A stretch of DNA of 64,000 bases from Arthrobacter sp. SLBN-100 (GTDB lineage Bacteria > Actinomycetota > Actinomycetes > Actinomycetales > Micrococcaceae), in assembly GCF_006715305.1 (NCBI RefSeq), contig NZ_VFMY01000001.1, forward strand, positions 186,001 to 250,000, read 5' to 3'. This document shows, one piece after another, positions 20,456 through 29,836 of the stretch. Within the stretch, counting starts at the first letter, position 1. Every line of letters starts with the position of its first letter. The position numbers were made by a program, and so were the translations under genes. Under the pieces are notes generated by a model. The model did not search any database, was not told the origin of the DNA, and worked only from the letters and a program-made list of their open reading frames with translations.

Positions 20456-21262
20456 TCATGAGGCCACCTGGTTCGCCAGCACGAGCCGGGTGCCGTTCAG
20501 CTCGTCCGCCGGTGCTTCAAAGAGTCCGACGACGGCGCGGGCAAGGTCTTCCACGTCAGTGGCGCCGGGGAAGCTGCGTTCGGGGTGGTTGCGTCGCATC
20601 CCGTCGTCCACGAGGGCTTTGACTACCAGGACGACGGCGGCCGGACCGGCGCCCTGCGCATCAGAGTCCGTGGCCGCCCCGCCGTCGTTGGCGGCTGCCC
20701 GGCGGAATCCGTCCGCCATGGCCATGGTCCACGCTTCGGCCGCGGCTTTGGCGGCGACGTAGCTGGCGGTGGCCGCTGCCGGTTTGTCCACAGCAGTGGA
20801 GGACACCATGGCGAAGCGGCCATAGCGCGAAGCGGCAATATCGTCATAGAACACCCGGGAGACGTTCCGGAGCGTGGTGATGGCGCCGCGTTCGAGGAAG
20901 TCCCAGTCCTCGTCCGTCTGGTCGGCGATGCCTTTGGCTCCGCGCCAGCCGCCCACCAGGTGGATCAGGGCATCGACGTTCCCGCCGGCCTCGGTCACCT
21001 CCGTCCGCAGCTGCCGCACGTCCGTCAAAGCGGCGAGGTCGCACACGAGGCCAGTGACGCCGTCGCCCGCCTGCTGCGCTGCCGCCTCGATCCTTGCCTG
21101 GTCCGAACCCACCGTAAATACCCGGTGGCCGGCGTTGTGGAGCGCCCGTGCGACCGCGATGCCGGATGGCCCGCTGCCGCCGGTTACCAGGATGTTCAGC
21201 CGGGGGACTCCGGTTTGATGTGCCGCTGACCCTGGTCCGGCTGTTGCCGGTTCCTCCGTCAC
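20456..21262 (-). CDS. Short-chain dehydrogenase/reductase
   Basis: 268 residues from a GTG that overlaps the preceding stop (GTGA, 21259-21262). The Rossmann motif TGGSGPSG, the LVCDLAALTD segment, and catalytic Ser (MVSSTAV) and Tyr-Lys (SYVAAKAA) mark an SDR. The substrate is unknown. It is the middle gene of DUF6421-SDR-threonine aldolase, which is probably one transcript from near 22.65 kb. Confidence 0.85.
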   Translation of the reverse strand: MTEEPATAGPGSAAHQTGVPRLNILVTGGSGPSGIAVARALHNAGHRVFTVGSDQARIEAAAQQAGDGVTGLVCDLAALTDVRQLRTEVTEAGGNVDALIHLVGGWRGAKGIADQTDEDWDFLERGAITTLRNVSRVFYDDIAASRYGRFAMVSSTAVDKPAAATASYVAAKAAAEAWTMAMADGFRRAAANDGGAATDSDAQGAGPAAVVLVVKALVDDGMRRNHPERSFPGATDVEDLARAVVGLFEAPADELNGTRLVLANQVAS

Positions 21263-22626
21263 AGTGCAGAGGCTCCGGTGATTCCGGCGGTGGATTCGAT
21301 CACGTGGCGCATCTTCTTCTCCAATGCTTCGTAGAACATGGACAGCGGGAACTCATCGTCAAGCACCTGGTCTGTGAGGCCGCGCGGCGGACCGGCCAGC
21401 GCCAGCGCTTCGGGACCCTTGGCCCAGAGTGAAGCCGGGTTGGGAGTAACGGTAGCCGAGATGAGCTTGTACGCGGCGAGCCAGTGCGCGGTCTTCGGCC
21501 GGTCAATGGAACGCCAGTACAGTTCATCGATGCTGTTTCCGAGCGCGATGACAGCATCCGCCACCTCGTCCCAGTCGATGGTGAGCCGGGTGTCGGTCCA
21601 GTGCAGGACGTGCTGCTGGTGCAGCCAGGCGAACAGGAGTTGGCCGCCGAGGCCGTCGTAGTTGCGGACGCGGCTGCCGGTGATCGCGAAGCGGAAAATT
21701 CGGTCGAAGATGATGGCGTACTGCACCAGCTTGGCGTGGCGGCGCGCCTCCGGATCGGCGTCGTCATCCTTTTCAATTCGGACCGATTCCCGGAAGGCGG
21801 TCAGGTCGCAGCGCAGTTCTTCAAGCGAATACAGGAAGTACGGCATCCGCTGCTTGATCATAAAGGGATCGAAGGGAAGGTCGCCGCGCATGTGGGTCCG
21901 GTCGTGGATGAGGTCCCACATCACGAAGGTGGCCTCCGTCAGGTCCTGGTCAGCGAGGAGTTCCGCCGCTCCCTCGGGGAGTTCCAGGCGGGTGGTTTCG
22001 GCGGCGGCCTTGAGCACGCGGCGGAACCGGGCGGCTTCCCGGTCGGCGAAGATGGCGCCCCAGGTGAATGTGGGGGTTTCGCTGACGGCAACGGTCTCCG
22101 GGAAAAGCACTGCCGAGTTGGTGTCGTAGCCGGCAGTGAAGTCTACGAAGCGGATGGGGACGAACAGTTTGTTGGAGTACTCTGCGGCCTCCAGTCCGGC
22201 GATGAACCCGGGCCAGATCACTTCAATCAGGACGGCCTCGACCAGCCTGTTGCTGCTGCCGTTCTGCGTGTACATAGGAAAGACCACCAGGTGCTGGAGG
22301 CCGTCCTGGCGCTGTTCCTGGGGCTGGAAGGCGAGCAGCGAAGACAGGAAGTCGGGGACGGAGAAGCCGTTGGTTTCCCAGGCGGAAAAGTCTTCGACGA
22401 CGGCGTCCAGGTAGGCGGCGTCGTGCGGGAAGGCGGGGGCCAAGGTACGCACGGCGTCAACGATCTCGCTGACGTGCCGGGACGCCTCACCATGGTTTGC
22501 CGGGTCGGGAACGGAGCCGTCCTTCGCCTGGAGCGCCTGGATGGCGGTGGCGGCCGCCTTGAGCCTGGTCCAGTCCTGGTTTTCCGCGGAAATCCCGGTG
22601 GAAGCGGTGATCAGTGTTTCGGTCAT
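21259..22626 (-). CDS. DUF6421 family protein
   Basis: 455 residues, cytosolic. I recognise the family (DUF6421) but it has no assigned function. A conserved-looking HDRTHMRGDLPFDPFM segment (about 238-253) has two His, two Asp and one Arg, and could be a metal or phosphate site (inference). FPMYTQNGSSNR near 117 is another distinctive segment. It is first in the minus-strand trio, and its stop overlaps the SDR start. A perfect 11-bp inverted repeat lies 14 bases upstream of the ATG. Confidence 0.8.
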   Translation of the reverse strand: MTETLITASTGISAENQDWTRLKAAATAIQALQAKDGSVPDPANHGEASRHVSEIVDAVRTLAPAFPHDAAYLDAVVEDFSAWETNGFSVPDFLSSLLAFQPQEQRQDGLQHLVVFPMYTQNGSSNRLVEAVLIEVIWPGFIAGLEAAEYSNKLFVPIRFVDFTAGYDTNSAVLFPETVAVSETPTFTWGAIFADREAARFRRVLKAAAETTRLELPEGAAELLADQDLTEATFVMWDLIHDRTHMRGDLPFDPFMIKQRMPYFLYSLEELRCDLTAFRESVRIEKDDDADPEARRHAKLVQYAIIFDRIFRFAITGSRVRNYDGLGGQLLFAWLHQQHVLHWTDTRLTIDWDEVADAVIALGNSIDELYWRSIDRPKTAHWLAAYKLISATVTPNPASLWAKGPEALALAGPPRGLTDQVLDDEFPLSMFYEALEKKMRHVIESTAGITGASAL

Positions 22627-22639
22627 CGTCGGCGCCTTT

Positions 22640-22680
22640 CTGGTTGCTTGCTATCTACGGCGAGCGTAACAAGCAACCAG
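22640..22680. promoter_or_regulatory. Inverted repeat upstream of the DUF6421 operon
   Basis: ctggttgcttg (22640-22650) and caagcaaccag (22670-22680) are a perfect 11-bp inverted repeat with 19 bases between them. It sits in the expected promoter region of the DUF6421 gene. It may be an operator for a dimeric regulator with two half sites about three helical turns apart centre to centre, or a leader hairpin. No regulator gene is adjacent. Confidence 0.45.
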
Positions 22681-22767
22681 CAAGACTAATCCGAAAAGCG
22701 GCTTAGGCTAAGAAAAGCTTTTCCTTCTCGCGCTGTGGCAGGGAGAAGGTCCAGCCTTTCGGTGGTC

Positions 22768-23286
22768 TCATGCTTCCGCTTCCGGCCCGCTGACCTGCGG
22801 TTCTTCGCGCGGAACGAGCTTCAAGGAGACGGAATTGATGCAGTAGCGCTGGTCCGTGGGCGTCGGGTAGCCCTCGCCGTCGAACACGTGCCCCAGGTGC
22901 GAGTCGCATGTGGCGCAGCGCACCTCCACCCGCTCCATGCCAAGGGTCCGGTCGTGGATGTAGCGGACGGTGCCTTCTGCCAGTGGGGCGAAGAAGGAGG
23001 GCCACCCGCAGTGGGAATCAAACTTCTCGTTGCTGGTGAACAGTTCTGCGCCACAGGCCCGGCACTGGTAGACGCCGGCAGTATGGGTGTCCCAGTATTC
23101 ACCCGTGAACGGACGCTCGGTTCCGGACTGGCGGAGTACGTGGTATTCCTCCGGCGTGAGCTCCTGCCGCCACTCAGCATCGGTCTTCTGGACGCCGGGC
23201 CCGGCGGCCGCGGACTCGGGAGCCGGATCTGCGTCCTTGTTTCCGAAGATGTTTTTTCCCAGGATGTTGTTTCCGAATATGCTCAT
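22768..23286 (-). CDS. msrB: Peptide-methionine (R)-S-oxide reductase MsrB
   Basis: 172 residues. Two zinc-binding CxxC pairs (CRACGAELF and [10 protein letters not shown]), the GWPSF motif, and the catalytic Cys in [10 protein letters not shown] define MsrB, which reduces methionine-R-sulfoxide in proteins. An N-terminal extension of about 36 residues (rich in Asn, Gly and Pro) precedes the usual family start and has no signal peptide. The ATG at 23286 has aagg nearby. The hypothetical gene upstream ends 15 bases before it, so they are likely cotranscribed. Confidence 0.92.
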   Translation of the reverse strand: MSIFGNNILGKNIFGNKDADPAPESAAAGPGVQKTDAEWRQELTPEEYHVLRQSGTERPFTGEYWDTHTAGVYQCRACGAELFTSNEKFDSHCGWPSFFAPLAEGTVRYIHDRTLGMERVEVRCATCDSHLGHVFDGEGYPTPTDQRYCINSVSLKLVPREEPQVSGPEAEA

Positions 23287-23300
23287 AGCCTTGTCAACGC

Positions 23301-23792
23301 TCAGGAGTCACCGATAAATCCCGAACCCGCGTACAGATGCAGGACGGGCAGGCCCAGCTGGTCCTGGGCTTTGTTGGCCCAGTCCGTGTGGAAGGTATCC
23401 GCCACCGCGTGCGGCCGGGTGACCACCACTGCCTGCGAAGCACCGCTTTCCTTGACCTTGGCCACCAGGCCCTGCACCGCACCGCCGTCGACTATTTCTC
23501 CCGTGACGCCTGCACCCAGCCCCGCCAGCGCTGCCAGCGACACCGCCAGGGTCTCGGCCGCCTGGGCCCGTTCACTGGCAGGATCCGGGGCGTGGGATGT
23601 CAGTTCGCGGAAGGCCTTGGCAATGTCCAGCATGGAAAGGTTCTCGAGGAAGTCCACCAGCAGATGCCGTTCGGTGTTCGCCGGAACCAGGACCAGGAGC
23701 CGGGTGTCTCCTCCGTCCACGAGTCGCTCGATGTTCAGGCGGTCGTCCGCCCCCAGGGGTTCTTCGGTCAGGATGACGATGGGATCACTCAT
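23301..23792 (-). CDS. Conserved hypothetical protein, possibly universal-stress-like
   Basis: 163 residues. It alternates beta strands and helices ([30 protein letters not shown]) in a pattern like nucleotide-binding alpha/beta stress proteins, but no ATP-binding Gly-rich loop is visible. It is encoded just upstream of msrB in the same direction and may take part in the same response. No family is assigned. Confidence 0.7.
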   Translation of the reverse strand: MSDPIVILTEEPLGADDRLNIERLVDGGDTRLLVLVPANTERHLLVDFLENLSMLDIAKAFRELTSHAPDPASERAQAAETLAVSLAALAGLGAGVTGEIVDGGAVQGLVAKVKESGASQAVVVTRPHAVADTFHTDWANKAQDQLGLPVLHLYAGSGFIGDS

Positions 23793-23908
23793 GGCCTTAG
23801 CCTAGTCCCGCCCATGGTGCCGCCGCACTGGTTTCAGGGACGGACCGGCCTTTGCGCCTCCCCGCGGGAAATACGGCCTGCCGGTGCCGGGGCGGTAAGA
23901 ATAGTTCC

Positions 23909-25195
23909 ATGGCATTTTTCCAGCGCAGCACCTCCGCACCCGTCCTGAGCACCAAGGATTCCGGCACTGGCCTGTCGCTGCGGACAAAATGGGCCATCGG
24001 CGGGGCCATCGGTGGAGGCGCGTTGGCAGGACTGCTGGCCACGGGATCATCAGCGCTGGCCGTCTACTTTGCCCGCCGTGTCATCACCCCTGCGCGCCAG
24101 CGGGCGGCCAACCAGGAAGTCCTGGCGGTGATCCGGGACGGGCACCAGCAGCACGTGATCATGGCAGCCAATGAGGACACCACCGTTGACGGGGTGTACG
24201 GGTTCTTTTTCGATGGCGGCAAGGGGCACGCCAGGATTGGCCGCATCGTCTCGTACTCTCCGGCTGAGCGCACGGTGTCCCGCGAGGTCGAAGCGGTGTA
24301 CGCAGGAGACCTGAGCAAGGCTCGCTGGGGCTGGTGGAGCGGCGCTCTCTACCCGGACCCGGCCGCCGTCGGAATCCCTGCCGAAGATGTCATGATCGAG
24401 GTTGACCGGGGGCAGGCGCCGGCCTGGCTGGTCCGCGCCGGCGGGACGGCACGTACCTGGGCGGTGATGGTCCACGGACGGGGTGCAAGCCGGCAGGAAG
24501 CCCTGCGCGCCGTGGGGCCCGCCCTTGAGCTGGGACTGACAACCCTGGTGGTGTCCTACCGCAATGACGGGCTGGCGCCCTCTGCGGACGACGGGCGCTA
24601 CGGCCTGGGTTCCACCGAGTGGCGCGACGTCGAGGCAGCCATTGAGTATGCCCTGGCGAACGGGGCCGAGGAGATTGTGCTGTTCGGCTGGTCCATGGGC
24701 GGCGCTATCTGTCTGCAGACCGCGGATTTGTCCCGCTACCGGCACCTGATCCGGGCCATGGTGCTGGATGCCCCGGTCATTGACTGGGTGACGGTATTGG
24801 CCCACCATGCGCAGCTGAACAGGATTCCGTCCCTGGTGGGGCGTTACGGGCAACTGATGCTGGGGCATCCGCTGGGGCGGCGGCTCACGGGACTGTCCGC
24901 ACCGGTGGACCTCAAGGCGATGGACTGGGTGTCGCGGGCAGTTGAACTCCGGACTCCCACCTTGGTCATCCACAGCGTGGATGACGAGTACGTGCCGTAC
25001 GGCCCGTCCGAGCTTTTGGCTGAACGCAATCCGGAAATGGTCACCTTCGAGGCTTTTGACCATGCCCGGCACACCAAGGAGTGGAACGTTGATCCCGAAC
25101 GGTGGGAGCGCGTGGTCAAGGCGTGGCTGCGGAAACAGCTGGCGCCCCGCCTGAATCCGGGTGGTGCCCGTCCAAGGACTACGACAGCGAGCTGA
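23909..25195 (+). CDS. Membrane-anchored alpha/beta hydrolase
   Basis: 428 residues from the ATG at 23909. A hydrophobic segment near residues 30-50 (GGALAGLLATGSSALAVYFA) is probably an N-terminal membrane anchor. The hydrolase domain has the nucleophile elbow GWSMGG, a catalytic Asp in VIHSVDDEYVPY and His in FDHARHTKEW. The oxyanion region is MVHGRGASRQ. The substrate is unknown. A purine-rich taagaatag directly before the ATG could be a -10 of a near-leaderless transcript. The last 17 bases overlap the convergent ybaK gene. Confidence 0.85.
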   Translation: MAFFQRSTSAPVLSTKDSGTGLSLRTKWAIGGAIGGGALAGLLATGSSALAVYFARRVITPARQRAANQEVLAVIRDGHQQHVIMAANEDTTVDGVYGFFFDGGKGHARIGRIVSYSPAERTVSREVEAVYAGDLSKARWGWWSGALYPDPAAVGIPAEDVMIEVDRGQAPAWLVRAGGTARTWAVMVHGRGASRQEALRAVGPALELGLTTLVVSYRNDGLAPSADDGRYGLGSTEWRDVEAAIEYALANGAEEIVLFGWSMGGAICLQTADLSRYRHLIRAMVLDAPVIDWVTVLAHHAQLNRIPSLVGRYGQLMLGHPLGRRLTGLSAPVDLKAMDWVSRAVELRTPTLVIHSVDDEYVPYGPSELLAERNPEMVTFEAFDHARHTKEWNVDPERWERVVKAWLRKQLAPRLNPGGARPRTTTAS

Positions 25196-25673
25196 TGGGT
25201 GCGGTGACGGCGTCCGTGAGTCTGATGAGGTCCGCAGGAGCCAGTTCGATGTCCAGGCCGCGTTTGCCGCCCGACACCAACAGCGTCTCCAAGGCCATGG
25301 CACTTTGGTCCAGAACCGTAGGGGAGGGGAGCCGCTGGCCCAGCGGGGAGATGCCGCCGAGCACATAGCCGGTGCGCCGCTGGGCGTCGGCGGGGTCCGC
25401 CATCGCCGCCTTCTTGGCTCCCAAAGCGGCAGCGACCGCTTTAAGATCCAGTGTGCCGCTGACCGGCACGATGCCCACCGCCAGCTTGCCCTCGACGTCG
25501 ACCATCAGTGTTTTGAACACTCTGGAGGGTTCGATCCCCAGGACCTGGGCGGCTTCGGCGCCGTAACTTGCGGCGGAGGGATCGTGGTCGTACGGATGCA
25601 GCACAAAGGGAACCCCGGCTGCCGCCAGTACGGCGGTGGCCGGAGTCCCCTGTGATGTGTTTTTGCGTCCCAT
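25179..25673 (-). CDS. ybaK: Cys-tRNA(Pro)/Cys-tRNA(Cys) deacylase YbaK
   Basis: 164 residues, full length for the YbaK/EbsC group. GRKNTSQGTPATAVL, FKTLMVDVEG, and GYVLGGISPLGQ (the GGISP motif) are diagnostic. The enzyme clears Cys mischarged on tRNA-Pro. It converges with the hydrolase gene and overlaps it by 17 bases. It starts 17 bases after the SufE gene stop on the minus strand. Confidence 0.92.
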   Translation of the reverse strand: MGRKNTSQGTPATAVLAAAGVPFVLHPYDHDPSAASYGAEAAQVLGIEPSRVFKTLMVDVEGKLAVGIVPVSGTLDLKAVAAALGAKKAAMADPADAQRRTGYVLGGISPLGQRLPSPTVLDQSAMALETLLVSGGKRGLDIELAPADLIRLTDAVTAPISSLS

Positions 25674-25689
25674 CGGTGCTGGGCGGCGG

Positions 25690-26151
25690 TTAGGAGCGCA
25701 CGGCGGTGGAAGCGGCCACCTTGCGCTTGATCCTTCCCAGCATGGCCGTCATTCCCCGCATCCGCAGGGGCGTGATGGCGCGGGTCAGGCCCAGCAATTC
25801 CGGCATGTCATCTGGTACCGAGAGGATCTCTTCGGCGGACAGTCCGTCCAGGCCTTCGTGCAGGACTCCGGCAAAACCGCGGGTGGTGGGAGCCTCGGCG
25901 GGGGCCTTGAAGAAGAGCCGTACGGCGCCGGCGGGGCCGCCGGCTTTTTCCGTCTCGATGGTCAGGAACAGCGGGGACTGGCACTCCACCACCTGTTCGA
26001 GCAACTCGGGATGGTCCTTCAGCCGGTCGGGCAGCTCCGGGAGCCCCTGCGAGAACTCGAGCAGCAGTTGAAGCCGCTCGGGCTCTGACAGGGCCTGGAA
26101 GTCGTCCACAATGTCGGCAAGGGCGGAGGGCAGTGCTTGAGTAGTCATCAT
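25690..26151 (-). CDS. sufE: SufE family cysteine desulfurase-associated protein
   Basis: 153 residues. The sulfur-accepting Cys lies in VVECQSPLFL. GRIKRKVA closes a C-terminal helix, and RLQLLLEFSQGLPELP is the N-terminal family signature. SufE proteins accept persulfide from SufS and stimulate Fe-S cluster assembly. It is encoded directly after the rhodanese on the same strand (36-base gap), a typical pair for sulfur handling. Confidence 0.9.
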   Translation of the reverse strand: MMTTQALPSALADIVDDFQALSEPERLQLLLEFSQGLPELPDRLKDHPELLEQVVECQSPLFLTIETEKAGGPAGAVRLFFKAPAEAPTTRGFAGVLHEGLDGLSAEEILSVPDDMPELLGLTRAITPLRMRGMTAMLGRIKRKVAASTAVRS

Positions 26152-26187
26152 TCCAAGTTTACGCGCCGAACCCCGGGTGAGGCCTCG

Positions 26188-27111
26188 TCAGGCCCCGACG
26201 GCGACGGGAAAGGAACCGCGCTCGGCACCTTTGACGATCGGAACACGCACGGCGTTGCCCCATTCCGTCCACGAACCGTCGTAGTTGCGGACGGACTCGA
26301 AGCCCAGGAGGTACTTGAGCGCGAACCAGGTGTGGCTGGAACGCTCGCCGATGCGGCAGTAGGCCACAACGTCGTCACCTTCGGTCAGGCCAGCCTCGCC
26401 CAGGTAGAGGGCGTCGAGTTCCTCACGGCTGCGGAAGGTTCCGTCCGGTGCGGCGGCCCGTGCCCACGGAATGGAGGCAGCAGTAGGAATGTGGCCGCCG
26501 CGGAGGGCGCCTTCCTCGGGGTAGGCAGGCATGTGGGTGCGCTGGCCGGTGTACTCCTCGGGGGAGCGGACGTCGATGAGGGGCTTGCCCAGGTGGGCCA
26601 GGACATCGTCCTTGAAGGCGCGGATCGGGGCGTCCTCGCGCTCGACAACCGGGTAGTCGCCCCTGGCCGGTGACGGCTTTTCGGTGGTCAGTTCCCTGCC
26701 CTCGGCAATCCACTTGTCCCGGCCGCCGTCGAGGAGCCGCACGTCCTGGTGCCCGAAGAGGGTGAAGACCCACAGTGCGTAGGCAGCCCACCAATTGGAC
26801 TTGTCACCGTAGATCACCACGGTGCTGTCGCGGGAAATACCTTTCGACGCCGCCAGTTCCGCGAAGGCGGTTCCATCCACATAGTCGCGGGTCACTTCGT
26901 CGTTCAGGTCGGTGTGCCAGTCGATCTTGACGGCACCGGGAATGTGCCCCGTTTCGTAGAGGAGCACGTCCTCGTCGGACTCCACCACCACCAGCTGGCC
27001 ACTGGCGACGGCACCATTTTCCACGGCGGCTGCAAGCCACTCAGTGGAAACGAGGCGCTCCGGGTGGGCGTAGGCTGCAAACTTTTCGTTCTGTTCAACC
27101 GGGTAGGACAT
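26188..27111 (-). CDS. Two-domain rhodanese sulfurtransferase
   Basis: 307 residues from the ATG at 27111 (aaagg about 8 bases upstream). Two rhodanese modules are visible: the first around [15 protein letters not shown], the second with the active-site Cys in [14 protein letters not shown] (about 240). The CRIGERS loop fits thiosulfate or mercaptopyruvate sulfurtransferases. It passes sulfane sulfur to acceptors; the adjacent SufE gene suggests one. The divergent zapE lies 214 bases away. Confidence 0.92.
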   Translation of the reverse strand: MSYPVEQNEKFAAYAHPERLVSTEWLAAAVENGAVASGQLVVVESDEDVLLYETGHIPGAVKIDWHTDLNDEVTRDYVDGTAFAELAASKGISRDSTVVIYGDKSNWWAAYALWVFTLFGHQDVRLLDGGRDKWIAEGRELTTEKPSPARGDYPVVEREDAPIRAFKDDVLAHLGKPLIDVRSPEEYTGQRTHMPAYPEEGALRGGHIPTAASIPWARAAAPDGTFRSREELDALYLGEAGLTEGDDVVAYCRIGERSSHTWFALKYLLGFESVRNYDGSWTEWGNAVRVPIVKGAERGSFPVAVGA

Positions 27112-27325
27112 AGCTTTGCCTTTCATCGAGAACACAGGTGATCCGCGGGACCGGATGGGGACCTGCTCCTACCCTAGCCAGCGCCCCGAATCATGTCCGT
27201 ATTCCGTTAACAGGAGGAAATGTTGGCTTCGTCACGCAGGCGCCCGGTGTGGCCGGCGCCATCGGGAGCGGCGGCGCATTGCCGGTATCCTTTCTGGGGA
27301 CCAACCACCAGCAGAACGGACCACC

Positions 27326-28363
27326 TTGGTACAGATTGAACAGCTTGCCGCCCGCACTCCGGCAGTATCGGTGGACGAGCTCCTGAAAGGCTTCTTTCCC
27401 TCGTCCCGGTTCGGCCAGGTCTCTTTTGCAAGCTACCGCCCCGATCCGAAGCAGCCCAGCCAGGCGCACGCTGTCCGTGCCCTGCAGGGATTTGCCGACG
27501 GCGTGGGGTCAGGTGACGGCGGCGGGCTGTTCAAGAAACTGTTCGGGAAAAAGGATACTTCCCGCGCCGGTATCTATCTGGACGGCGGCTTCGGCGTGGG
27601 CAAGACCCACCTCCTCGCCTCGCTCTGGCACGCAGCGCCCGGGCCCAAGGCCTTCGGCACTTTCGTCGAATACACCAACCTGGTGGGCGCCCTCTCCTTC
27701 CGCAAAACAGTGGATGCGCTGAGCGGGTACAAGCTTGTCTGCATTGACGAATTTGAGCTCGACGATCCGGGCGACACCGTGCTGATGTCACGCCTGATGC
27801 GTGAGCTCGCGGACGCAGGGGTGAAGCTCGCGGCCACGTCCAACACCCTGCCGGGCTCACTGGGTGACGGCAGGTTCGCCGCAGTTGACTTCCAGCGCGA
27901 AATCCAGGTCCTCGCGGACCAGTTCGACGTGGTGCGGATCGACGGTGAGGACTTCCGCCACCGCGGGCTCCCGGCAGCCCCGGCGCCCCTGAAGAACAGC
28001 GAACTGTCCGCGCACATGAAAGCGGAGTTCGACGGCAAGACTGTTGCCCAGGACGAATTCAGCACCCTGATCGCCCACCTGGCCGGCGTGCACCCCAGCC
28101 GCTACCGCCAGTTGATCGACGGCATCGACGGGGTGGTGTGGCGAAACGTCGGCACCATCACCGAGCAGGCGGTGGCGCTGCGGTTCGTGGTGCTTGCTGA
28201 CCGGCTCTACGACAAGGATGTGCCGATCCTCGCCAGCGGTGTTCCGTTCGACCAGCTGTTCACGGAGGAAATGATGACCGGCGGCTATATGAAGAAGTAC
28301 TTCCGGGCGGTCTCCCGCCTCACCGCCCTGGCCCGTGAAGGCCAGAACCACGAACCCTCTTAA
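27326..28363 (+). CDS. zapE: Cell division protein ZapE (AFG1-like ATPase)
   Basis: 345 residues from a TTG at 27326, chosen because the family begins with VQIEQLAARTP-type sequence here; upstream in-frame codons look non-coding. Walker A GGFGVGKTHLL (about 90) and Walker B LVCIDEFELDD (about 145) are clear, with arginine-finger segments later. ZapE/AFG1 is a P-loop ATPase that destabilises FtsZ polymers or takes part in protein quality control. The ribosome binding site is weak. The gene is divergent from the rhodanese. Confidence 0.88.
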   Translation: MVQIEQLAARTPAVSVDELLKGFFPSSRFGQVSFASYRPDPKQPSQAHAVRALQGFADGVGSGDGGGLFKKLFGKKDTSRAGIYLDGGFGVGKTHLLASLWHAAPGPKAFGTFVEYTNLVGALSFRKTVDALSGYKLVCIDEFELDDPGDTVLMSRLMRELADAGVKLAATSNTLPGSLGDGRFAAVDFQREIQVLADQFDVVRIDGEDFRHRGLPAAPAPLKNSELSAHMKAEFDGKTVAQDEFSTLIAHLAGVHPSRYRQLIDGIDGVVWRNVGTITEQAVALRFVVLADRLYDKDVPILASGVPFDQLFTEEMMTGGYMKKYFRAVSRLTALAREGQNHEPS

Positions 28364-28844
28364 CGGTCCAGCCCTGCGGTGCGGGCGTCGGCGCGTGACG
28401 GTGCTCCGGCGGCTTGGTTAGTCCTGGCGGTCCCGTTCGGACGGTCGGATCGCGGCCCGGACCGCAAGCCCTCCCGGCTGCGCCCACAAAGCTGAGCCGA
28501 GTCCGGCGAACGCGAGTCCCGAGGCCGCCATGGGGAAGGTGATTGCCGGGCGGTCCGGTTCCACCGCATCCGCTGGTGCGGCGACGGCGCGAGCACCCCG
28601 ACGAGGTCCTCGGGTTGGTGATATGGCGCCGCACCGTTGCCGTCCTGCCCACCCTCGTCCGGACGACGCCGTCGTTCAGCCTGCAGGCGGTGACGCTGGA
28701 AGCGGTGGCCGGGCTGGCGCTGCTGGGCACTATGGCGGGCGGTTGTGGGGGCACCCGCGGACTGATTTGGATCCTGGACCGAAAGACCCTATGCGTACTG
28801 TGGTGCGGGCCACAAAATTGCCCCATGTACGAGGCGGAGAAGCC
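28364..28844. other. 481-base spacer without a convincing gene
   Basis: No frame on either strand shows a convincing protein. A minus-strand stretch around 28420-28560 (AASGLAFAGLGSALWAQPGG) reads like the end of a membrane protein, and a plus-strand stretch near 28610-28740 is hydrophobic. Both lack a start, a family motif and an upstream part, so decayed remnants are possible. The spacer precedes the two unknown membrane proteins. Confidence 0.4.
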
Positions 28845-29357
28845 ATGACTCTGACACATCATGAGTTCTGGAATGTGCTCCACGGCATGGTCTTGGGGGG
28901 CGTGTTCCTCTTGGCGTTCGCCGGTGGCTTGGAGGCGCTCTACAGCCTTCGGCCGGAGGTGGTCAGTGGCAGGGGCATCAGAGACAGGGTGGGTCGGATG
29001 AAGGTCGGCGTTGTCGCGATGGCCGTTGCTGCCTGGGGCACCGTACTCACCGGGACGTGGGTGGTCTACCCCTGGTACCGGGAGGAGGTCGCGACCAGTG
29101 CGAAGACTGTTTTGTTGTCGGACCCGTCTACCGCCGGTTGGCATACGTTTGGCATGGAGTGGAAGGAACATCTCGCTTGGATGAGCCCCATCCTCGCAAC
29201 GGTGGTCGCGTTCATTGTCGTCTATTACGGGATGTCGCTGGTCAGGCATGACCGGATACGAAAGACCGCCATCACGCTGTTCGCCCTGGCGTTCCTCTTC
29301 GCAGTCATCGCTGGAGCGTTGGGTGCGCTCATTAATAAGACCGCGTCTGCCAATTAG
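28845..29357 (+). CDS. Four-helix membrane protein of unknown function
   Basis: 170 residues with ggagaag upstream of the ATG. Four membrane segments are predicted at about 12-33, 52-74, 113-131 and 141-163. Between segments 2 and 3 lies an external loop with VYPWYREE and a His/Trp-rich stretch (WHTFGMEWKEH, residues 99-109). His5, His6 and His13 lie near segment 1. Paired histidines in a four-helix protein would suit a haem b protein, but no known cytochrome b561 or DUF pattern is fully met. It is followed nine bases later by a second small membrane protein. Confidence 0.7.
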   Translation: MTLTHHEFWNVLHGMVLGGVFLLAFAGGLEALYSLRPEVVSGRGIRDRVGRMKVGVVAMAVAAWGTVLTGTWVVYPWYREEVATSAKTVLLSDPSTAGWHTFGMEWKEHLAWMSPILATVVAFIVVYYGMSLVRHDRIRKTAITLFALAFLFAVIAGALGALINKTASAN

Positions 29358-29366
29358 GAGAGAGTC

Positions 29367-29738
29367 ATGACACCGAAAGTAGAACCCACGCCAACAGGGG
29401 CGCGGCTCGAGCCTGCCGACAAGCCGGAAGGCCCGGCCTCTGCAGCCATCCTCGCCGCTGGAGCAGGGGCACTAAGTCTGGGGATCCTCACCACGTTGGC
29501 CGAGGCCAATGCCACCATTAAGGCGTTTCTGACCTTCTACGACCCCGTCGGGCCGTTGTCCGGGAAGACGACCCTGACCGTCGTCGTATGGCTGCTGTGC
29601 TGGGGGGCTCTCCACATGGCCTTACGGAAGAGGGAAGTCGAGGGCCGCAGAGTGGTGACTGCATCGCTTGTTCTAATCGGGCTCGGACTCGTCGGCACGT
29701 TCCCGATCTTCTTCCAGGCCTTCGCCCACGCGAAGTGA
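29367..29738 (+). CDS. Small three-helix membrane protein, partner of the preceding gene
   Basis: 123 residues starting nine bases after the previous stop, with aggagagag upstream. A hydrophilic Pro-rich N-terminus (about 1-25) is followed by three membrane segments (about 27-46, 69-86 and 95-117). A polar loop FLTFYDPVGPLSGK lies before segment 2. HMALRKRE after segment 2 fits a positive-inside topology. No family is assigned. Spacing and size suggest it forms a complex with the four-helix protein upstream. Confidence 0.7.
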   Translation: MTPKVEPTPTGARLEPADKPEGPASAAILAAGAGALSLGILTTLAEANATIKAFLTFYDPVGPLSGKTTLTVVVWLLCWGALHMALRKREVEGRRVVTASLVLIGLGLVGTFPIFFQAFAHAK

Positions 29739-29836
29739 TCCCGGAACCGGTCCGGAGATCCGCACGGGGTCGCAGCCGTCCCTGGTGGGTGCTTCGGCCG
29801 GCTGCCGGGCCTGCGCCTTGCCGGGCGGGCGCATGA

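Noticed and set aside
28320..29249. Minus-strand frame across the spacer and the membrane protein gene
   Set aside because: Product is Arg/Pro-rich and without motif; the plus-strand gene has hydrophobic helices and a ribosome binding site.
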